Notes: a model not told the origin generated them from the letters alone. DNA of 64,000 nucleotides from Muscardinus avellanarius (GCA_963383645.1 OY726572.1:27906792-27970791); one strand, 5' to 3'; counted from the stretch's first letter, positions 1 through 12,439 are shown. Numbers and translations are program-made.

Positions 1-1476
1 AATCTCCTTGAGTATTTTCTCTAGCACTTGTTTTGAAGACATAAATTCCTTGAGTTTCTGTTTGTCATGGAAGCTTCTTATTTCCCCATCTAATTTGATA
101 GATAGTTTTGCTGGGTAGAAAATTTTTGGCTGGAATTTGTTTTCTTTCAGAGTTTGGAATATGTTACTCCAAGCCCTTCTGGCTTTCATGACTTGGTATG
201 GGAAGTCTGGAGTGATTCTAATTGGTTTGCCTCTGCATGTCACTTGGGCTTTTGTTTTTGTTGCCTTTAAGATTCTCTGGTTGGCTTCCACATTGGTCAT
301 TTTGACAGTTATATGGCATGGAGAACCTCTTCTCTGATCCTGTCTAAAGGGAGTTCTATAAGTTTCCTGGACCTGTGTATTGACCTCTTGCTCTATGTTT
401 GGAAAATTTTCTGTTTTACTTCCTTGAAGAGATTATTAAACCCTTTGGTTTCACCTTCTTTTCCCTCCTCTATTCTGATTATTCTTAGGTTATCTCTCTT
501 AAAATGGGCCCATATTTCTTCAATGTCAAATTCCTCCTGTCTGTTTTTTTTTCTAAATTATAAAATATGCATTTTTTTTGGAGTGATCATCTTCTAGGAG
601 CGAGATTCTGTTCTCCATGTGGTCTAATCGATTGTTTATAGTTTGAATTAATGCCTTTACCTCAATGATTGCATCCTTTATTTCTTTTAAACTCTTTCTA
701 AATTATTTTCAAAGGTCCTGTAGTATTTCTACAGTTATATTCCTGATTTGATCTTCTGGAGATCTCTGAATTTCTGTTATCAGGTTCTGATGTTGTGGGG
801 TTGTGGGTGTTCATTGCTCCATTGTTATTTCTCTTTCCCATGATTTCAGAAGTTTGTGCCCTCTCTGGATTTTTTCCCTGGGTTACTATGACTTTACTTA
901 GGGTGCTCTGGATCTCAAGTTTGTGGTATTCTCAGCTGATACTACACCTTTCCTGGGTTGTATTGCAAAGTCTCAGACTCAGAATGTTAATTGAGGCTGT
1001 GTGAGACCATGGGGGTGCCAGGCTGGGTGTTTTTCCCATGGGGAGCTGCAACTAGAGTGTGGTATCTTTGCCACTGCTACTCCTTCACAGGGTTGGACTG
1101 CAAAATCTCAGACCCAGGGAGATTTTGAAAGCTGTGCAAGTCCCAGGGTGTGCAGTACTGGGATTTCTCCTTTAGGGGCCGCAATTTCACTTATGTTGTT
1201 GAGTGCGCTGATCTGGAGCTGTTGTGGGTGTGCTGCACTGGTGTTGCCACTGGCAATATGGCGTTGTTGTCACGCCCTTGGCCAGGAAGCTGGCGTATTT
1301 CTTTTCTGGTTTTGAGCTCTGTTCTGAGTCCTTGGAGAGCATGCTGAGCTTGGCCACTGGGAGTTTTAGATGGTCTTTGCACCGAAAAAAACTGCTGAAT
1401 TACTCCTGAATGATCTCCATCTGCTCACTTCAGCTCCTTGTTAACCTTTCTTCTCTAGAGCCTGGTGCTGTGAGGT

Positions 1477-1484
1477 AAGATGGC
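1477..1484 (+). promoter_or_regulatory. YY1-like motif in L1 5' region
   Basis: AAGATGGC is followed by a CpG-rich stretch (GCTGGCGCAGCTCCGCCGCC) just inside the 5' side of the L1. YY1 binding at this core positions transcription initiation in primate L1. Here the motif lies on the strand opposite the L1, so a role is only inferred. Confidence 0.35.
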
Positions 1485-1691
1485 GCTGGCGCAGCTCCGC
1501 CGCCACAATGCGGGCTGTTTTTTTTTTTTTTTTCTTCTGGTCTCTGGTTGTTCTTGTCTTCTTTTTCTCTTTCCCTTGTATTTACATTTTTTATTTCTCT
1601 ACTGATAGTGTTTTCAGCTATGGAAAGTGCTAATTTTGTGGCAATAGAGATTGAATGTTAGTGGGACTCATAAACGCTGCTTTTTTCAATC

Positions 1692-1699
1692 GCCATCTT
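1692..1699 (-). promoter_or_regulatory. YY1-like motif on the L1 sense strand
   Basis: GCCATCTT on the plus strand is AAGATGGC on the minus strand, the same strand as the L1. The position near the presumed 5' end matches where YY1 sites sit in other mammalian L1 promoters. Function is not shown by sequence. Confidence 0.4.
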
Positions 1700-2054
1700 C
1701 CACGAAATCTCACCCTATTTCCATTTTCTATATCTATTTACATGTCTATTTCTTGTTTTTGTATGTGCAGGGAATTTTCTTGTTAGACTTTCCACCATGG
1801 CGAGGCACTTGCTTTGGTCTCCTGTCCTCAGCTCCTAGAATGGAGTTCTGAGTGTCAAGCCTAGTGAGTCATCATGAAGATCTCACAGGGATTCACACTC
1901 TACACTGGAAGCCACTGTACTAGAGAATGAAAAACCAATAAAGAGTAAGTAAGAGAATGCCTTCACCTTGTGGTATTGAGGAGTTATACAAATTATAAAA
2001 CCTTCACAATAATCAAGCATGAAAGGAAGTATAAAAATAAATATCTTAATGGGT

Positions 2055-2235
2055 GTGCAGTTCATTCCTGAAATACCGGTATTTGGGATGCTGAGGTAGG
2101 AGGATCATAGGGTTTGAGGCCAATGCATGGTAGCTTAGTGAGACTCTTTTCAAATATAAAAAAGTTAAAAATCTTAAAAAATGGCTCAGAGGTAGAAAGG
2201 CCCTGGGTTCAACCTCCAGGGCCGTAAAATCAAAC
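2055..2235 (+). repeat. B1-dID type SINE, diverged
   Basis: The 7SL-like half reads 'GGGATGCTGAGGTAGGAGGAT' with decayed flanks. The ID-like half ends 'GGCTCAGAGGTAGAAAGG' and 'CCTGGGTTCAACC'. Both halves are strongly mutated, so this is an old copy. Confidence 0.75.
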
Positions 2236-2404
2236 ATTAAATAAACATCTTATTTTCCAGTGAATCATATTGCAGAACCATTTGATATGCACACCATGCT
2301 TTAGACAAGAGAAATTAAAAAAGCAATTTTAACCAAGGAAATATCATAATTATATCAATTCTTCAATAAAATCATCCTGAATATGGTGAGGGGGAGTTTT
2401 GATT

Positions 2405-2560
2405 AGAGTAGTGGTCCTTACCCTTAGTTGTCTATTAGGATGTCACTGATAGCTTTAAGAAAAATTCAATGTCCTAAAGACCTAATTTTTGTGCCTTGGG
2501 ACCTGGAGGTCAGTTTTATTTTCAAACTATCCAAGTGCTCCTGTTGTTAAGTTAATGTTC
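2405..2560 (+). repeat. MER5-like hAT-Charlie MITE fragment
   Basis: 'AGTAGTGGTCCTTACCCTTAG' followed by 'AGCTTTAAGAAAAATTCAATG' and 'GACCTGGAGGTCAG' follows the order of the short non-autonomous hAT elements of the MER5 group, which are shared across placental mammals. Very diverged. Confidence 0.45.
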
Positions 2561-3421
2561 AACACTATGGAGGCTAAGGAAGTTTAAATGGAGATAAAAT
2601 TTAAAATTTAAGAGGTAATTGTAAGACAGAATCGATGACCTGATGACCTGTTGGACATCAGAGAGGGAGAAACCAAAAAATAACTGAAAATTCTAGCTGA
2701 GGTGACTGAACACAGTAAGCCAACATGTCTTTTAGGGTGTGTAGGATGAAGTGGTAACTATGTGTTAATTTTCACAGTTGTAGCATAGGCCTATCACCCA
2801 TTCTTCAAGTTTATTTTCTTTTCTTTCTGTGTGTAGAGGTGGACTAAATTTCCCTGTTTTTTAATTAGGACATATGGCTGAAATTTTGAGAGGAAGGGGA
2901 GATGAAATTATATATGCCTTTGTAGGCTTGACCAAGAAACTGACCCCTTTCTTTTTAATTTTTGTCTGTTGTATTAGGTTGATACTCATGGATATATTAT
3001 AGGTGACATATATTCCTTCTATATTGAATCCCTGAATGAATTCAGAGAAAAGATCACAACATCTTTTTTTCCTGCCATTGAAATAGAGGTGACTGAGAGA
3101 ATTTTTTATTATGTGAATCACTGAAGTTTTTGTGTTTATCTGTTAAAACAGTATCATTTTAATCATTCTATAAGTCCTATTATTTACCTTATATTGAAGA
3201 TAAACATAGCATAAACAATTTTTTTGTGGAAAATTTTGAGTTCCTCAATGTTACACTTAGGTAGAGGTCTTAATACAGACATGAAGGACAAGACAAGGGT
3301 CAAAGTGGTAAATACATTTGTGAGTCATCAGTGTACAGATGATTGTTGAAACCACTGAAGAGAAAGTGATCCTTTGGGGCGATAAAGCAGAGAATAAAGA
3401 AAGTAGTATTATGATATAATG

Positions 3422-3423
<2 letters not shown>
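2561..3423. other. No recognisable feature
   Basis: AT-rich unique sequence. I see no SINE boxes, L1 text, splice-bounded open frame or tandem structure. Confidence 0.5.

Positions 3424-3473
<50 letters not shown>
3424..3473. repeat. (AT)n microsatellite
   Basis: About 25 uninterrupted AT units abut the T-rich end of an antisense SINE, the usual place for tail-derived microsatellites. Confidence 0.97.
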
Positions 3474-3474
<1 letters not shown>

Positions 3475-3482
<8 letters not shown>

Positions 3483-3685
3483 TTTCATACTGGGTGTGGA
3501 GTACAGGGGTTTTTCTACCTCCGGGCTATACTCCCAGACCTCTTTTATACTTTATTTGGAAACAGAGTTTCACTAAGTTGCTGAGAGCCTCACTAAGTAG
3601 GTGAGGCTGGCTTCAAACCAGTGTGGTCCTCCTGTCTCATCCTCCCAAGCACTGGGATTATAAGCATGCACCACCACACCTAGCT
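3475..3685 (-). repeat. B1-dID SINE, antisense
   Basis: Starts with a T run, then an ID-like half ('CTACCTCCGGGCTATACTCC') and a 7SL-like half ending 'CACCACCACACCTAGCT'. The ID half is the 'CTCCGGGCTACACTCCCAGACC' type seen in the younger subfamily. Confidence 0.9.
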
Positions 3686-4106
3686 ATCAACAATATGTTT
3701 TAAAGAGAATACAGTGTGGGAGCTCCAGAGAAAAAGCCAAAGAAGTTAAAAAATAGGATAGAGAACTTTCAAGAAAATCAAGGGGAAGGAAGGACGTTTT
3801 AAAAATGGAAAACCTATCAGTAATGTCCAAACAACAGAGTTTAACGAGCTAAAGACCAAAGAAAAGGCCACGTATCCAATTAGCTGGCAAATGGTGACCT
3901 TTATGAAAGCCCTTTCAGAAGGTTGGTATGATTGGAAGTCAGATTGAAGTGGTCTGACATATGACTGAGAAGTGAAAAAGTGTTGGTGGTTCATGTAGAG
4001 TACCTTTTCAAGGTATTTGCAATACAGAAAAAGGTGTCACACAGAATAAACATTTTAATTCCTAGATTAGCTGAGCACTTGGAAGGTAAAATTTGGGGGC
4101 AGTAGA

Positions 4107-4286
4107 GTCCAGCATGGTGGTGCACATCTGTGATCCCAGTACTTGGTAAGCTGAGACAGAAGGATCACATGTTCAAAGCCAGCGCACAGCAACTTAGACA
4201 AATCTTATTCAAAATTTACAAAATTAAATGGGTTGGAAGTGTAGACAGAGGTAGAATGCTCCCACTGGGTTCAATGTTCAATACCC

Positions 4287-4290
<4 letters not shown>
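4107..4290 (+). repeat. B1-dID SINE
   Basis: 'AGCATGGTGGTGCACATCTG' begins the 7SL-like half, and the ID-like half ends 'GGGTTCAATGTTCAATACCC'. An AC repeat follows directly. Confidence 0.85.

Positions 4291-4330
<40 letters not shown>
4291..4330. repeat. (AC)n microsatellite in SINE tail
   Basis: About 20 pure AC units replace the A-rich tail of the preceding SINE. Confidence 0.97.
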
Positions 4331-4333
<3 letters not shown>

Positions 4334-5160
4334 ACAATAGGAAATGAATCAGTTATTGGTAAAATGGGTGTAGAATTATACTTGAAGAAGTTAGCATCCT
4401 ATAAGGCAGGATGGTTTAAAATTATTTTGTCAAGTTGTAAAGGTAAGCTTTAATAAAGTGACATTTTAAGAAGTTTATTAATGAGTGGGGAAAAAAGGAA
4501 GATATTACATTTTCTGAAAATGGGGCATAACTATGTTTCAGAAGAACAGAAGAATGATTAATTTAGAGATGGACCAGGTGTGATGATGAGTTGCTAATGA
4601 AGTACCCACATTATACAAATAGTATTGATATTTAATGAACAGGGAGGGAAACCCAGGCTTTCTGTGGTGCTTAACTCTTTTTAGCCAGGGCCATTGTATT
4701 TGTATTGATATCTCAAAAATTAAAAATACTTCAGAAAAGTCGACAAGGCCTATGAGGAATAATATACTGGGGGAATTGTTCATATATGGAAAATTGTGAG
4801 TGAATGAAGACATCTTACCAAACTCTGGTCAGGGTGGGTAAGGATCTGGGGGTACCACTATGAATATGGTCTTATGAACTTTGCAGAAAGTAAATTTGAC
4901 TTGGATTATCATGATTATTTTGTAAAAACTACCATCTCTTCCCAAATCATGTGTTGAGCATCACTTCATCTGTTTCTTTGTCTTGGCACTGGCCTTAAGA
5001 CACAAATATCAAGAAAAAGACTTGTCCCTTTGCCTCAGACTAGGGACTATTGTGCTTCCTTTATTTATAAAGGAATCAGATCAGACTTAGCCAGAGAATT
5101 GGGAGTGGCTGAAGAGAGGAGAAGCTGGGATGTCGGTGGGAGGAAATAAAGGGGGCAAGC
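4331..5160. other. No recognisable feature
   Basis: Unique AT-rich sequence with no family text that I recognise and no convincing coding frame. Confidence 0.5.
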
Positions 5161-5319
5161 TAGCCAGGCGTGGTGATGCACACTTATAATCCCAGCATTT
5201 GGGAGGCAGAGACAGGAGGATCCAGGTTCACAGCCAGCCTCAGCTACTTAATGAGGCCCTTGGCAACCCAGTGAGACCCTGTTTAATAAAAAAAGACTAA
5301 AAAATAGGGCTGGGGGTGT
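5161..5319 (+). repeat. B1-dID SINE, 3' end replaced by AAAG repeat
   Basis: The 7SL-like half is well preserved ('TAGCCAGGCGTGGTGATGCA', 'GGGAGGCAGAGACAGGAGGA'). The ID half stops after 'GGGCTGGGGGTGTA', where a tetranucleotide repeat takes over. Confidence 0.88.
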
Positions 5320-5321
5320 AA

Positions 5322-5380
<59 letters not shown>

Positions 5381-5404
5381 GAAGAGAGAAAGAAAGAAAG
5401 AAGG
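5320..5404. repeat. (AAAG)n microsatellite
   Basis: About 20 AAAG units with a few GAAG/GAGAG variants begin within the ID half of the SINE. On the minus strand it gives a serine/phenylalanine/leucine-rich open frame that is not a gene. Confidence 0.97.
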
Positions 5405-6384
5405 AACTGGCTGTCAATTCTTAGCAGATAGCTATAATTGGAGGAAGAGAATTTGAGTATAGAAGTAGTAGAAGGTAGACAAGACACAATCTGATCCGGC
5501 AGAGCCTTTTTGTATGACTGTACACTGGGATCATCTGTGTAATCAGTGGTTCAGAAGTTCATGCTCTTTAGGTACGACTTCGAGAATAATTTTGTAACTT
5601 AATAATGGACATTTGTAGTTATGATTTCATTTCTTTTATGATATATTGCTGGAAATATCTATTATTTGTTTATGGTAATGTATTTCTCTTAGGGCATTCT
5701 TCTACTATAAGAATATATGATCCACTTAACAACGAAGCCACTGGATTTATGAGACCATTTTGAGTACATAGAGGGTGGTGCAAATTGAGAGCTTCCTAGT
5801 GATTCCTGTTTCCTTGCATTGTAATATGTTTTGTGCACTGGAATTGGCAGCATTGACATCCTATTAAAACAGACAGAGTTGGAGTATACACACATATAAA
5901 AAAATGAGTATAAAATGCAAGTGAAAGTCTGGAGAAGAATGTTTTAGTTTTGAGATGTAGCTATGATGAAGCAGTGGAAAGAGGAATCGTTAATTTTGGC
6001 TGCTCTGAAGGTGCTTGCTTGTTGCAGAAATTCAACTTATTTACTGTGTTCAAGATTCTAGAAAAATTGCTCAACCACTTTTGGTCTGCTTTCATTTTGA
6101 TGAAATTGGGTAACTAGTCCCTTGCACCCCACTTTTTCTAAGCATTCTTGTGCATCTGAAGTATGAAATACCATACACATTGTATATATCACGATGGCCA
6201 ATGAGGACTGAAGTATTGATTAGGTAGGGCAAGAGGGTATAAAAATCATGGCTAATAGGCACATCATACTACATACCTTTGCTGGCTAAAATGCAGCCTC
6301 AAAAATTAAATTTTACACTTTAAATTGAAACTATAATCCATGCCCGTGAGAAGGCAGTGGGACAGTAAAGTCTGGTCAAGATGA
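5405..6384. other. No recognisable feature
   Basis: Unique sequence of normal composition. Nothing supports a gene or a repeat family. Confidence 0.45.
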
Positions 6385-6560
6385 TAGACTTAGGAATAAG
6401 ACTTGAAAATTTTAATACTACTTCTTCACTTGGGCAAGTTATTTTACATTTTTGGGCTTCAATGTATCTGTTTTAAGAGGGCATTAAAATAATAATAGTA
6501 CTTTCTTTATTAGGTAGTTGTAAAAATGAAAAGAAGGGATGCATATGATGTAGGAAGTAG
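6385..6560 (+). repeat. MIR SINE fragment
   Basis: 'ACTTGGGCAAGTTATTTTAC' followed by 'TTAAAATAATAATAGTACTT' follows the core and 3' part of MIR in sense order. Heavily diverged, as expected for this ancient family. Confidence 0.6.
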
Positions 6561-6769
6561 TACTTGTGTAAATGAGCAGTTATTATGAGAACTTTTAAAT
6601 CTCTTAAAAATCTGAAGAAGACCTTTTTAAACTAATTCAACTAGGATTAGGTACTGGTGGCTGGAGGGGTAATAGGTGTTACAGATAAATGTAAGACATC
6701 TTCTCAAAGTGTTTATTGTGCTGATCTTCACTACATTTTTGTATATTTACAAAGAATATAAAACCTTTT

Positions 6770-7222
6770 TAATTAAAATTTTAAATTTACTGTTTTACTA
6801 ATACATATTTTATGGGATACAGTGTAATAATTTGATTCATGTACAATGATTAAATCAGGGTAGTTAGCATCTCCGTCTCTTTAAACATTTAAAACATTTT
6901 TGATTAACACATAATAATTGCCTATTTTGTGGAAGCACATATTTATTCAATACATGTGTGCAATGTGAACTGATTGAATCAGAGTAATTACCACTTCCAT
7001 CTCTTTATCATTACTTTGTGTTTGGAACCTTCAATCTCCTCACTTCTAGTATTCATGGCCTGTGTAATAGGATATTTTGAACTATGATTTGCCCACTGCA
7101 TTGTGAACACTAGAACTTATTGCCTCTGTCTAATTGTGATTTGGTACCTATTATCTAACCTCCCTTTATACCCCCACTCTCTGGCCCTTCCCAGCTTCTA
7201 GTGGTCACTATTACTCTTTCTT
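6770..7222 (-). mobile_element. Ancient L1M 3' UTR, antisense
   Basis: The AT-rich run with 'TGATTGAATCAGAGTAATTA', 'CATCTCTTTATCATTACTTT' and 'CTTCTAGTATTCATGG' has the order of old mammalian L1M 3' ends read in reverse. The 3' side is interrupted by a SINE at 7223. Confidence 0.6.
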
Positions 7223-7427
7223 TTCTGGTACTGAGGATTGAACCCAGGAACATTTTAACTCTGAGCTACATCCCCAGTCATTTTATTTATTTAGTTAGTT
7301 TAAAAACAAGGTCTCACTAGGTTGTTGACAGTCTTGTTAAATTGCCGAGGCTGGTCTTAAACCTGTCATCTACCTATCTTAGCCTCCCACACACTGGGAT
7401 TAGAGGTGTGAACCACCACACCTTCCC
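7223..7427 (-). repeat. B1-dID SINE, antisense
   Basis: 'CTGGTACTGAGGATTGAACC' is the ID-like end and 'ACCACCACACCTTCCCA' the 7SL-like end. Older subfamily type with 'CTCTGAGCTACATCCCCAG'. Confidence 0.9.
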
Positions 7428-10400
7428 ACTATTATAGTTTCAGATTCAAATTTTTTTTAGGTAAAGAAGCTTCAAAGAAATATGCTTCCTATGGAAGAGT
7501 ATGGAGGTGAGGGTTTAGACTGTATCTTTGGAACCAAGGAATGTGTGTCTGTTCATTTATGCATCTGAGGATCTACTACAGTGGCAATGATTTTGAATTT
7601 TTGGCTAGAAGATTTAGCTATTATTGGAAGTAGAAGTAAAGGAACCTCTTGTTATACAACCCATTTGGGTAGATTAAAAGTCAAGAGGATTAGACAGACA
7701 AGCTTATCTGTGGAAATCCTAAAGTGACTTTTCTGGCTTTGGGAAAAATCTTGATACGTTTTAACTTAGCACTTGATCTGAGATGTATTCCCAGCATCTT
7801 TTTCTTTCAAGTCATTGAAATCACTGTCAACTTGGATTGCTTTGGAAAAAGACAAAGTAAGATATTTTCAGAAACATAGCATAATATGCCCTATATTTTT
7901 ATTTTGGTAAATATCTTAATTTTTTTTTACTTACTGTGACTAAAAGAATTCGGCAGATTTTCAATTATAGAATACATAAATGCATAATTCTTGGAGAATA
8001 TATTCTATGTCAGTTTCCATTTTGATAGACTTGTGAAAACATTATATATATTCCTTTATTAACATTTGGTGATTATTTAAAATAGATTTTATTAAAGCAT
8101 AGGCATAAGAATCTCTTTATATATGTATATATAAATATGTTTAAATTTTTTATATTTCAGGCTAGTTTTGATTGTATCTTTATCTATGCAACATTCTTTA
8201 TGAACTAAAATATGAAGCAATTATCTTCTACATGTTGGTATTTCTCATGACTTGAGCTTCTTTGTTCAAATTCCACATCTTTCTCAGCCTATAGATTTAG
8301 GGTCAGCTATGTAGTAAATTCTTAATACCTTCCTATTAATGGAAACTATCTCCAGAAGGCTGCTCACCACCATTAGCAAGCAGAGCTGAGAGTAGAGTTT
8401 TACAGAGGTAGCCATGAACAGGCTGTTCTCCAGGAGCACCCCTGAAACAAAAACTGAATTTCAGATGGTAGAATTATTTAGAATTACACCAGAGTATATC
8501 TAACTATGTAGCAAAAACAATGGTATGTGAAAGTAGAGTCAGGATACCTTGGGGATAAAACTCACTAAATTTCATTAAACTTCAAGTTACAAATCACTAT
8601 GATAAATGATTACATATTACTCAAGTAATTTGCTAATCAAGTCATTTATTAATCAATAATCTGTAATCCCTACAAAGGATGAGTTCATAACAAGTAATTT
8701 TATATTAGTTAATTGAATAATTTACACACAGATCTGCAGTAGTTGCTCAGAGTGGACTGGGGATGTGGACGGCTATGTAGGCTTGTTCTCTGACAAGGAT
8801 CTCCTCAGTTAGTGGAGAGCAGGAAAGTACAGAGAACCATATGTGGTAGTATAAACCAGTATAAAAGTGTGAGTTGTAGAACGTGTCTTTTTTGGGGGAG
8901 CTGAGGATGTATGATCACAAGTATCTTTATGTTCTAAAAGAGAGCTGCTAGCAAGCTCCCATGAGATTTAGAAAGTTGTAGTCAAAGCACACCATCACTT
9001 TTCTACTCCTATCTCTCATTTAGGGCACAGAGAAGGCTGAGAGGAGATTCTTTGCTAAAACACCTTTAAACTGGGGTGGTTTGTGATTTTTTATTCAGTG
9101 GGTAAAACAGTTGGGAGAGAGAAACACTAATAAACATTAGTAGAAAATTAGACAACTTCTCTAACATTAAAGACTATTTCCCAGAAATGCAGTGTGGTAT
9201 ATAAACATTTCCTAACATTTGTTGATCTGCTAAAACTAAAATAAGAATATTTTGTGCAGTGGAACTGGCTTCGTTTACCCCCACTTAAGTGAACAGTTTA
9301 GGGCAAGAACACTTATAGAAGAGAAATGACAAATGGAAAAGGCTGTGCAATCTAGGAGGGTGATGTAGAGAAGGAAAAGTGTAAAGAAGAACTTGACTTT
9401 GTTTCCTCTAGTTTGTAGGGAGAGCAGCTGGCTCTGGACTCTACAGATGTTGAAAATCAGAAACTGGTGAAAATGTCCCTTTTCTGTAAGACAAGAAGGA
9501 AGGATCCTTATGGACTTAAGGAGTTATATTCAGAAAATCCATAAAACCTGGTGGAAAAGACTGTGTGGATTTCCGTGGAGGGAGTGCTAGGGGTAATAGA
9601 TGTGCTAGTAGTTCCTGCCCCAAATGTTGCTTGTTGGGAGAAGACCCTAGTAGAAACAGGGCACCTGAATACTGCAGAACACTGCGGTGTTCGTGGGTCC
9701 CTGCAAGCATCAGGCTGAGAGTGCTTAAGACATGTGAAGGTTCCTAGAATAATAGCTCCAAAAAACCCACAAATTTTTCTCTCAAAGAGAGAACTGGCAT
9801 TGCCCACCTGCACCACAGAGGACCCTAAATTATAATAGCACACATCCAGAAGAACATCAGGGGGATCATCTTCCTCTTTCTACCTCTGGAATAGCAGAAT
9901 TACTGAGGTAGGTGAGGTGCAAGGAAAGAAAAAGAGGAAAGTTCAATGTTTGAAGGTGACCTGAAAAGCTATAGATTTATGGAAAGTATCATATAAATTA
10001 GAGAGGGGAAAGCCAAAAGAGTGTTAGATATTATTGGTGGGAGAATAAGGCATTTTCTTGATTTATATTTTATTACGTTGGGCCCATTCAACAAATTGCT
10101 TCTACATCTTTAATTAAATTTTGAATAGTGTCAGAAAGATGTGATTGCCATAGATAAAATTTGCTGTGTGCTAAAGGTGGAGAAGACCCCATAGAGAGGC
10201 TGAGATTTCACTCAAATCTAGAAGTGGTAAACAAAGAGGGACAAGGACAGCATTTTGTCCTTAAGACTTTTATGTGTACATATTCTATTTCCTACTTTTT
10301 TACACAAATGGTAGCCTACCGGATAAACTGTCGGAGTCTTATATTTTCTTCACTGAAATTGATCTTGAAGTTTATTTCATATCAGTATTTAAAGAAGTTT

Positions 10401-10469
10401 TATTACTTTTTTATGCTTACATCTTGTGTCATTGTAGGGCTGTAGTGAAATTTATTTGACTAATAAAGT
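7428..10469. other. Long unannotated unique region
   Basis: Three kilobases with no element that I can name with confidence. A 111-codon minus-strand frame at 9508-9843 has no recognisable domain, no splice context and ordinary amino-acid composition, so I do not call it a gene. 9420-9850 is less AT-rich than its surroundings and might be an old L1 5' or LTR fragment. Confidence 0.4.
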
Positions 10470-11600
10470 TTGATGGACACTTAGGTTATTTCAAATCGTT
10501 TACTATCACTAACAACGCTGCAAAGAATTGCAAAGAATAATCTGTGTAAGTGGGAGTGAAGAATAAATTATTTGACATGAAATTGCTGCATTAAAAAATA
10601 TTGTCAGATTGCCCTCCATGAAGGTTGTATTGGATTTATAGTCCCACCAGCAGTGCATGAGAGAAACTTCTGTTTCCTCACAGACACAGTGTTAGCTAAC
10701 TTTTTAATCTTTATCAGCCCAAGAGTTGAAATATGGTACTCAATGCAGTTATTTTAAAATATGACCAAAAATAAATCTGCATTTCCTTTTTTGAGTATTG
10801 TCTCCTCATTTTATTGGCATGCTTTTCAATTGAATTGTTGTTTTTTCTGGTTGATCTTTAGAATCTCTTTTTATATTAGGTAATGAAATCTTATTTTATG
10901 TGATATATGATGTAACATACTCCCCATACACACACTTTTTCTTTACATTTAGACTTTGCTAATGCTACTTTTGGCCAACTGAAGCTTACTTGTTTGAATT
11001 GTTCATATTCTCTTTTATAAGTTCTGTGTGTTTTGTACCATTTTTAGAAAATGCTTCCTTCTTTGAGAGTATAGATTCTTGTGGCTTTAAAAATTTAATA
11101 GTTAAGCATTTGTTCAATCTGTTCTTGTTTTGGTACAATATAGATTTAACTTATCATTTTTACATGTAAGTTTATTGTCTCAACATCATTTATTGAAAAA
11201 TAGTCATTGCTATTAATTTGAAAAAAACATTTTTATAATATTCTTTTTTATATTTGAAAACTTTTCTAGACCATCTATTCTAAGTCATTGAGTTCTTTAT
11301 CATTTATGCATCAGTAATATTAGCATATATTTAAAAAAATCTCAGGGTTCTATTCACATGTTTTATTCCATCAGGTATTTGTTGGTAACAACTGTAAAAC
11401 AAATTTATCAAAACAATACACTGTTCATATAAAAATAAAATTGTTCATTAAAGACATTAATATTTTAAAGATATTTGGTCTTCTTTGAAAACAAGGTATG
11501 TACTTTAATGCTTTAATGTTTTATGTTTTGTTTTGTTTTTAAAGCTGCCAAATTTTTAAATTTTCTCTGTATTTTGTATTTCTACACCCATGAATAAAAA
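10470..11600 (-). mobile_element. Ancient L1M/L1ME ORF2 3' part, antisense, first segment
   Basis: 'CAGATTGCCCTCCATGAAGG', 'GTCCCACCAGCAGTGCATGA' and later 'TCATTTATTGAAAAATAGTC' follow in the order of the ORF2 3' half of an old L1 read in reverse. All frames are broken. The same element seems to resume near 14891, after later insertions. Confidence 0.72.
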
Positions 11601-11618
11601 TACATTTGCTCCACTCCC

Positions 11619-11831
11619 TTTTTTTTTTTTTGAGGTACTGGGGATGGAACCCAGGGGCATTCTACCTCCAAGCTACACCCTCAGCCCTATTTTTATTCTT
11701 TATTTTAAAACAGGGTCTCACTGAGTTGCAAAGGGCCTCACTAAGTAGCTGAGGCTGTCTGCAAACTGCAATCCTCCTGTCTTAGCCTCCCAAATGCTGG
11801 GATTACAAGCGTGCAACACCACACCCGACTT
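11619..11831 (-). repeat. B1-dID SINE, antisense
   Basis: T run, then 'GGTACTGGGGATGGAACCC', then 'CTGGGATTACAAGCGTGCAA'. Inserted in the old L1. Older subfamily with the intact-looking ID B box. Confidence 0.93.
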
Positions 11832-11987
11832 GCTCCATATTCTTGACATACCCCTTGGGGTTAGGTTTTTTTTTTAACTTTAACCATTCTTTTGGGTATA
11901 AAATATTTCATTTTATTTTAATGTGTCTTCATGTGATGGTCACTCAATAATACAAAGAGTTCCTTTTAAAGCAGGCAAAAGAGATGG

Positions 11988-12000
11988 GCAAATACTTTAT
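11988..12000. repeat. Target-site duplication, left copy
   Basis: GCAAATACTTTAT is identical to 13350-13362 and brackets the composite retroelement. On the minus strand the empty site reads CTTTT/ATAAAG, which fits the TTTT/A nick preference of L1 endonuclease. Confidence 0.92.
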
Positions 12001-12345
12001 TTTTTATTTTTTTATTGGTGCATTGTAATCATATATCACATTGGAATACAAAACTTGAGAGGATATACAAGCACACATCATCCAATTAGCCCTCATCCAG
12101 CCCCCATCCCATTCCCTCCCCCTCCCTCCATCCCATGCTTCTTTGGTGTTTAACTTTGATACATTTGTTTACGTACCTCCTGCGTTTTAAAGAGGCTCCA
12201 TCCTCCCCTATTCCATACCCTCTGATTAGTCACCTTAGTTGCTTCACTATAGGGCCCTTTCTATAGCTCGACCTCTTCCTGTTGCCCCTTTCCTCCTAGT
12301 TATTGCTGATTAGGGGAAGCAATAATTGATTTTTATTTTCTGCGA
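12001..12345 (-). repeat. L1 3' UTR module of composite copy 1
   Basis: The plus strand reads 'TTATTGGTGCATTGTAATCA', then 'CCAATTAGCCCTCATCCAG', then 'CCATTCCCTCCCCCTCCC'. The same text occurs at the ordinary L1 ends at 18985, 57681, 58945 and 61510. Closest by eye is the 57681 copy, which shares 'CATCA.ATTGG' and 'ACTTG.G'. Similarity to plain L1 tails fades after about 12345 ('TTGATTTTTATTTTCTG'). Confidence 0.82.
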
Positions 12346-12439
12346 TATTTCTCTGTGCATGCTGCATTGCAAGTACCAATCCCACTCTTGACGGCCCCAG
12401 TAGTGGCCTGGCTACCTGGTGGACTGATCCAGACCTCAC

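Larger units (their letters stand above)
1..1850 (-). mobile_element. L1 5' region (5' UTR/promoter side), antisense
   Basis: The plus strand shows the familiar antisense L1 5' text: 'TTTGCTGGGTAGAAAATTTT', then a cytosine-poor stretch naming no gene, then a more GC-rich part from about 1000 to 1510. The element therefore reads on the minus strand, with its 5' end toward about 1700-1850 and its body leaving the window at position 1. Two AAGATGGC motifs lie near the 5' side. Open frames of 60-100 codons across here are incidental. The right edge is uncertain because I see no target-site duplication, and the part from 1510 to 1850 may be a separate or older fragment. Confidence 0.72.

Noticed and set aside
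5248..5487. Frame with long Phe-Leu-Ser repeats
   Set aside because: Translation of the AAAG microsatellite on the opposite strand.
9508..9843. 111-codon minus-strand open frame
   Set aside because: No domain, no splice sites in place, and an overlapping frame on the other strand of similar quality. Length is not unusual in 64 kb.
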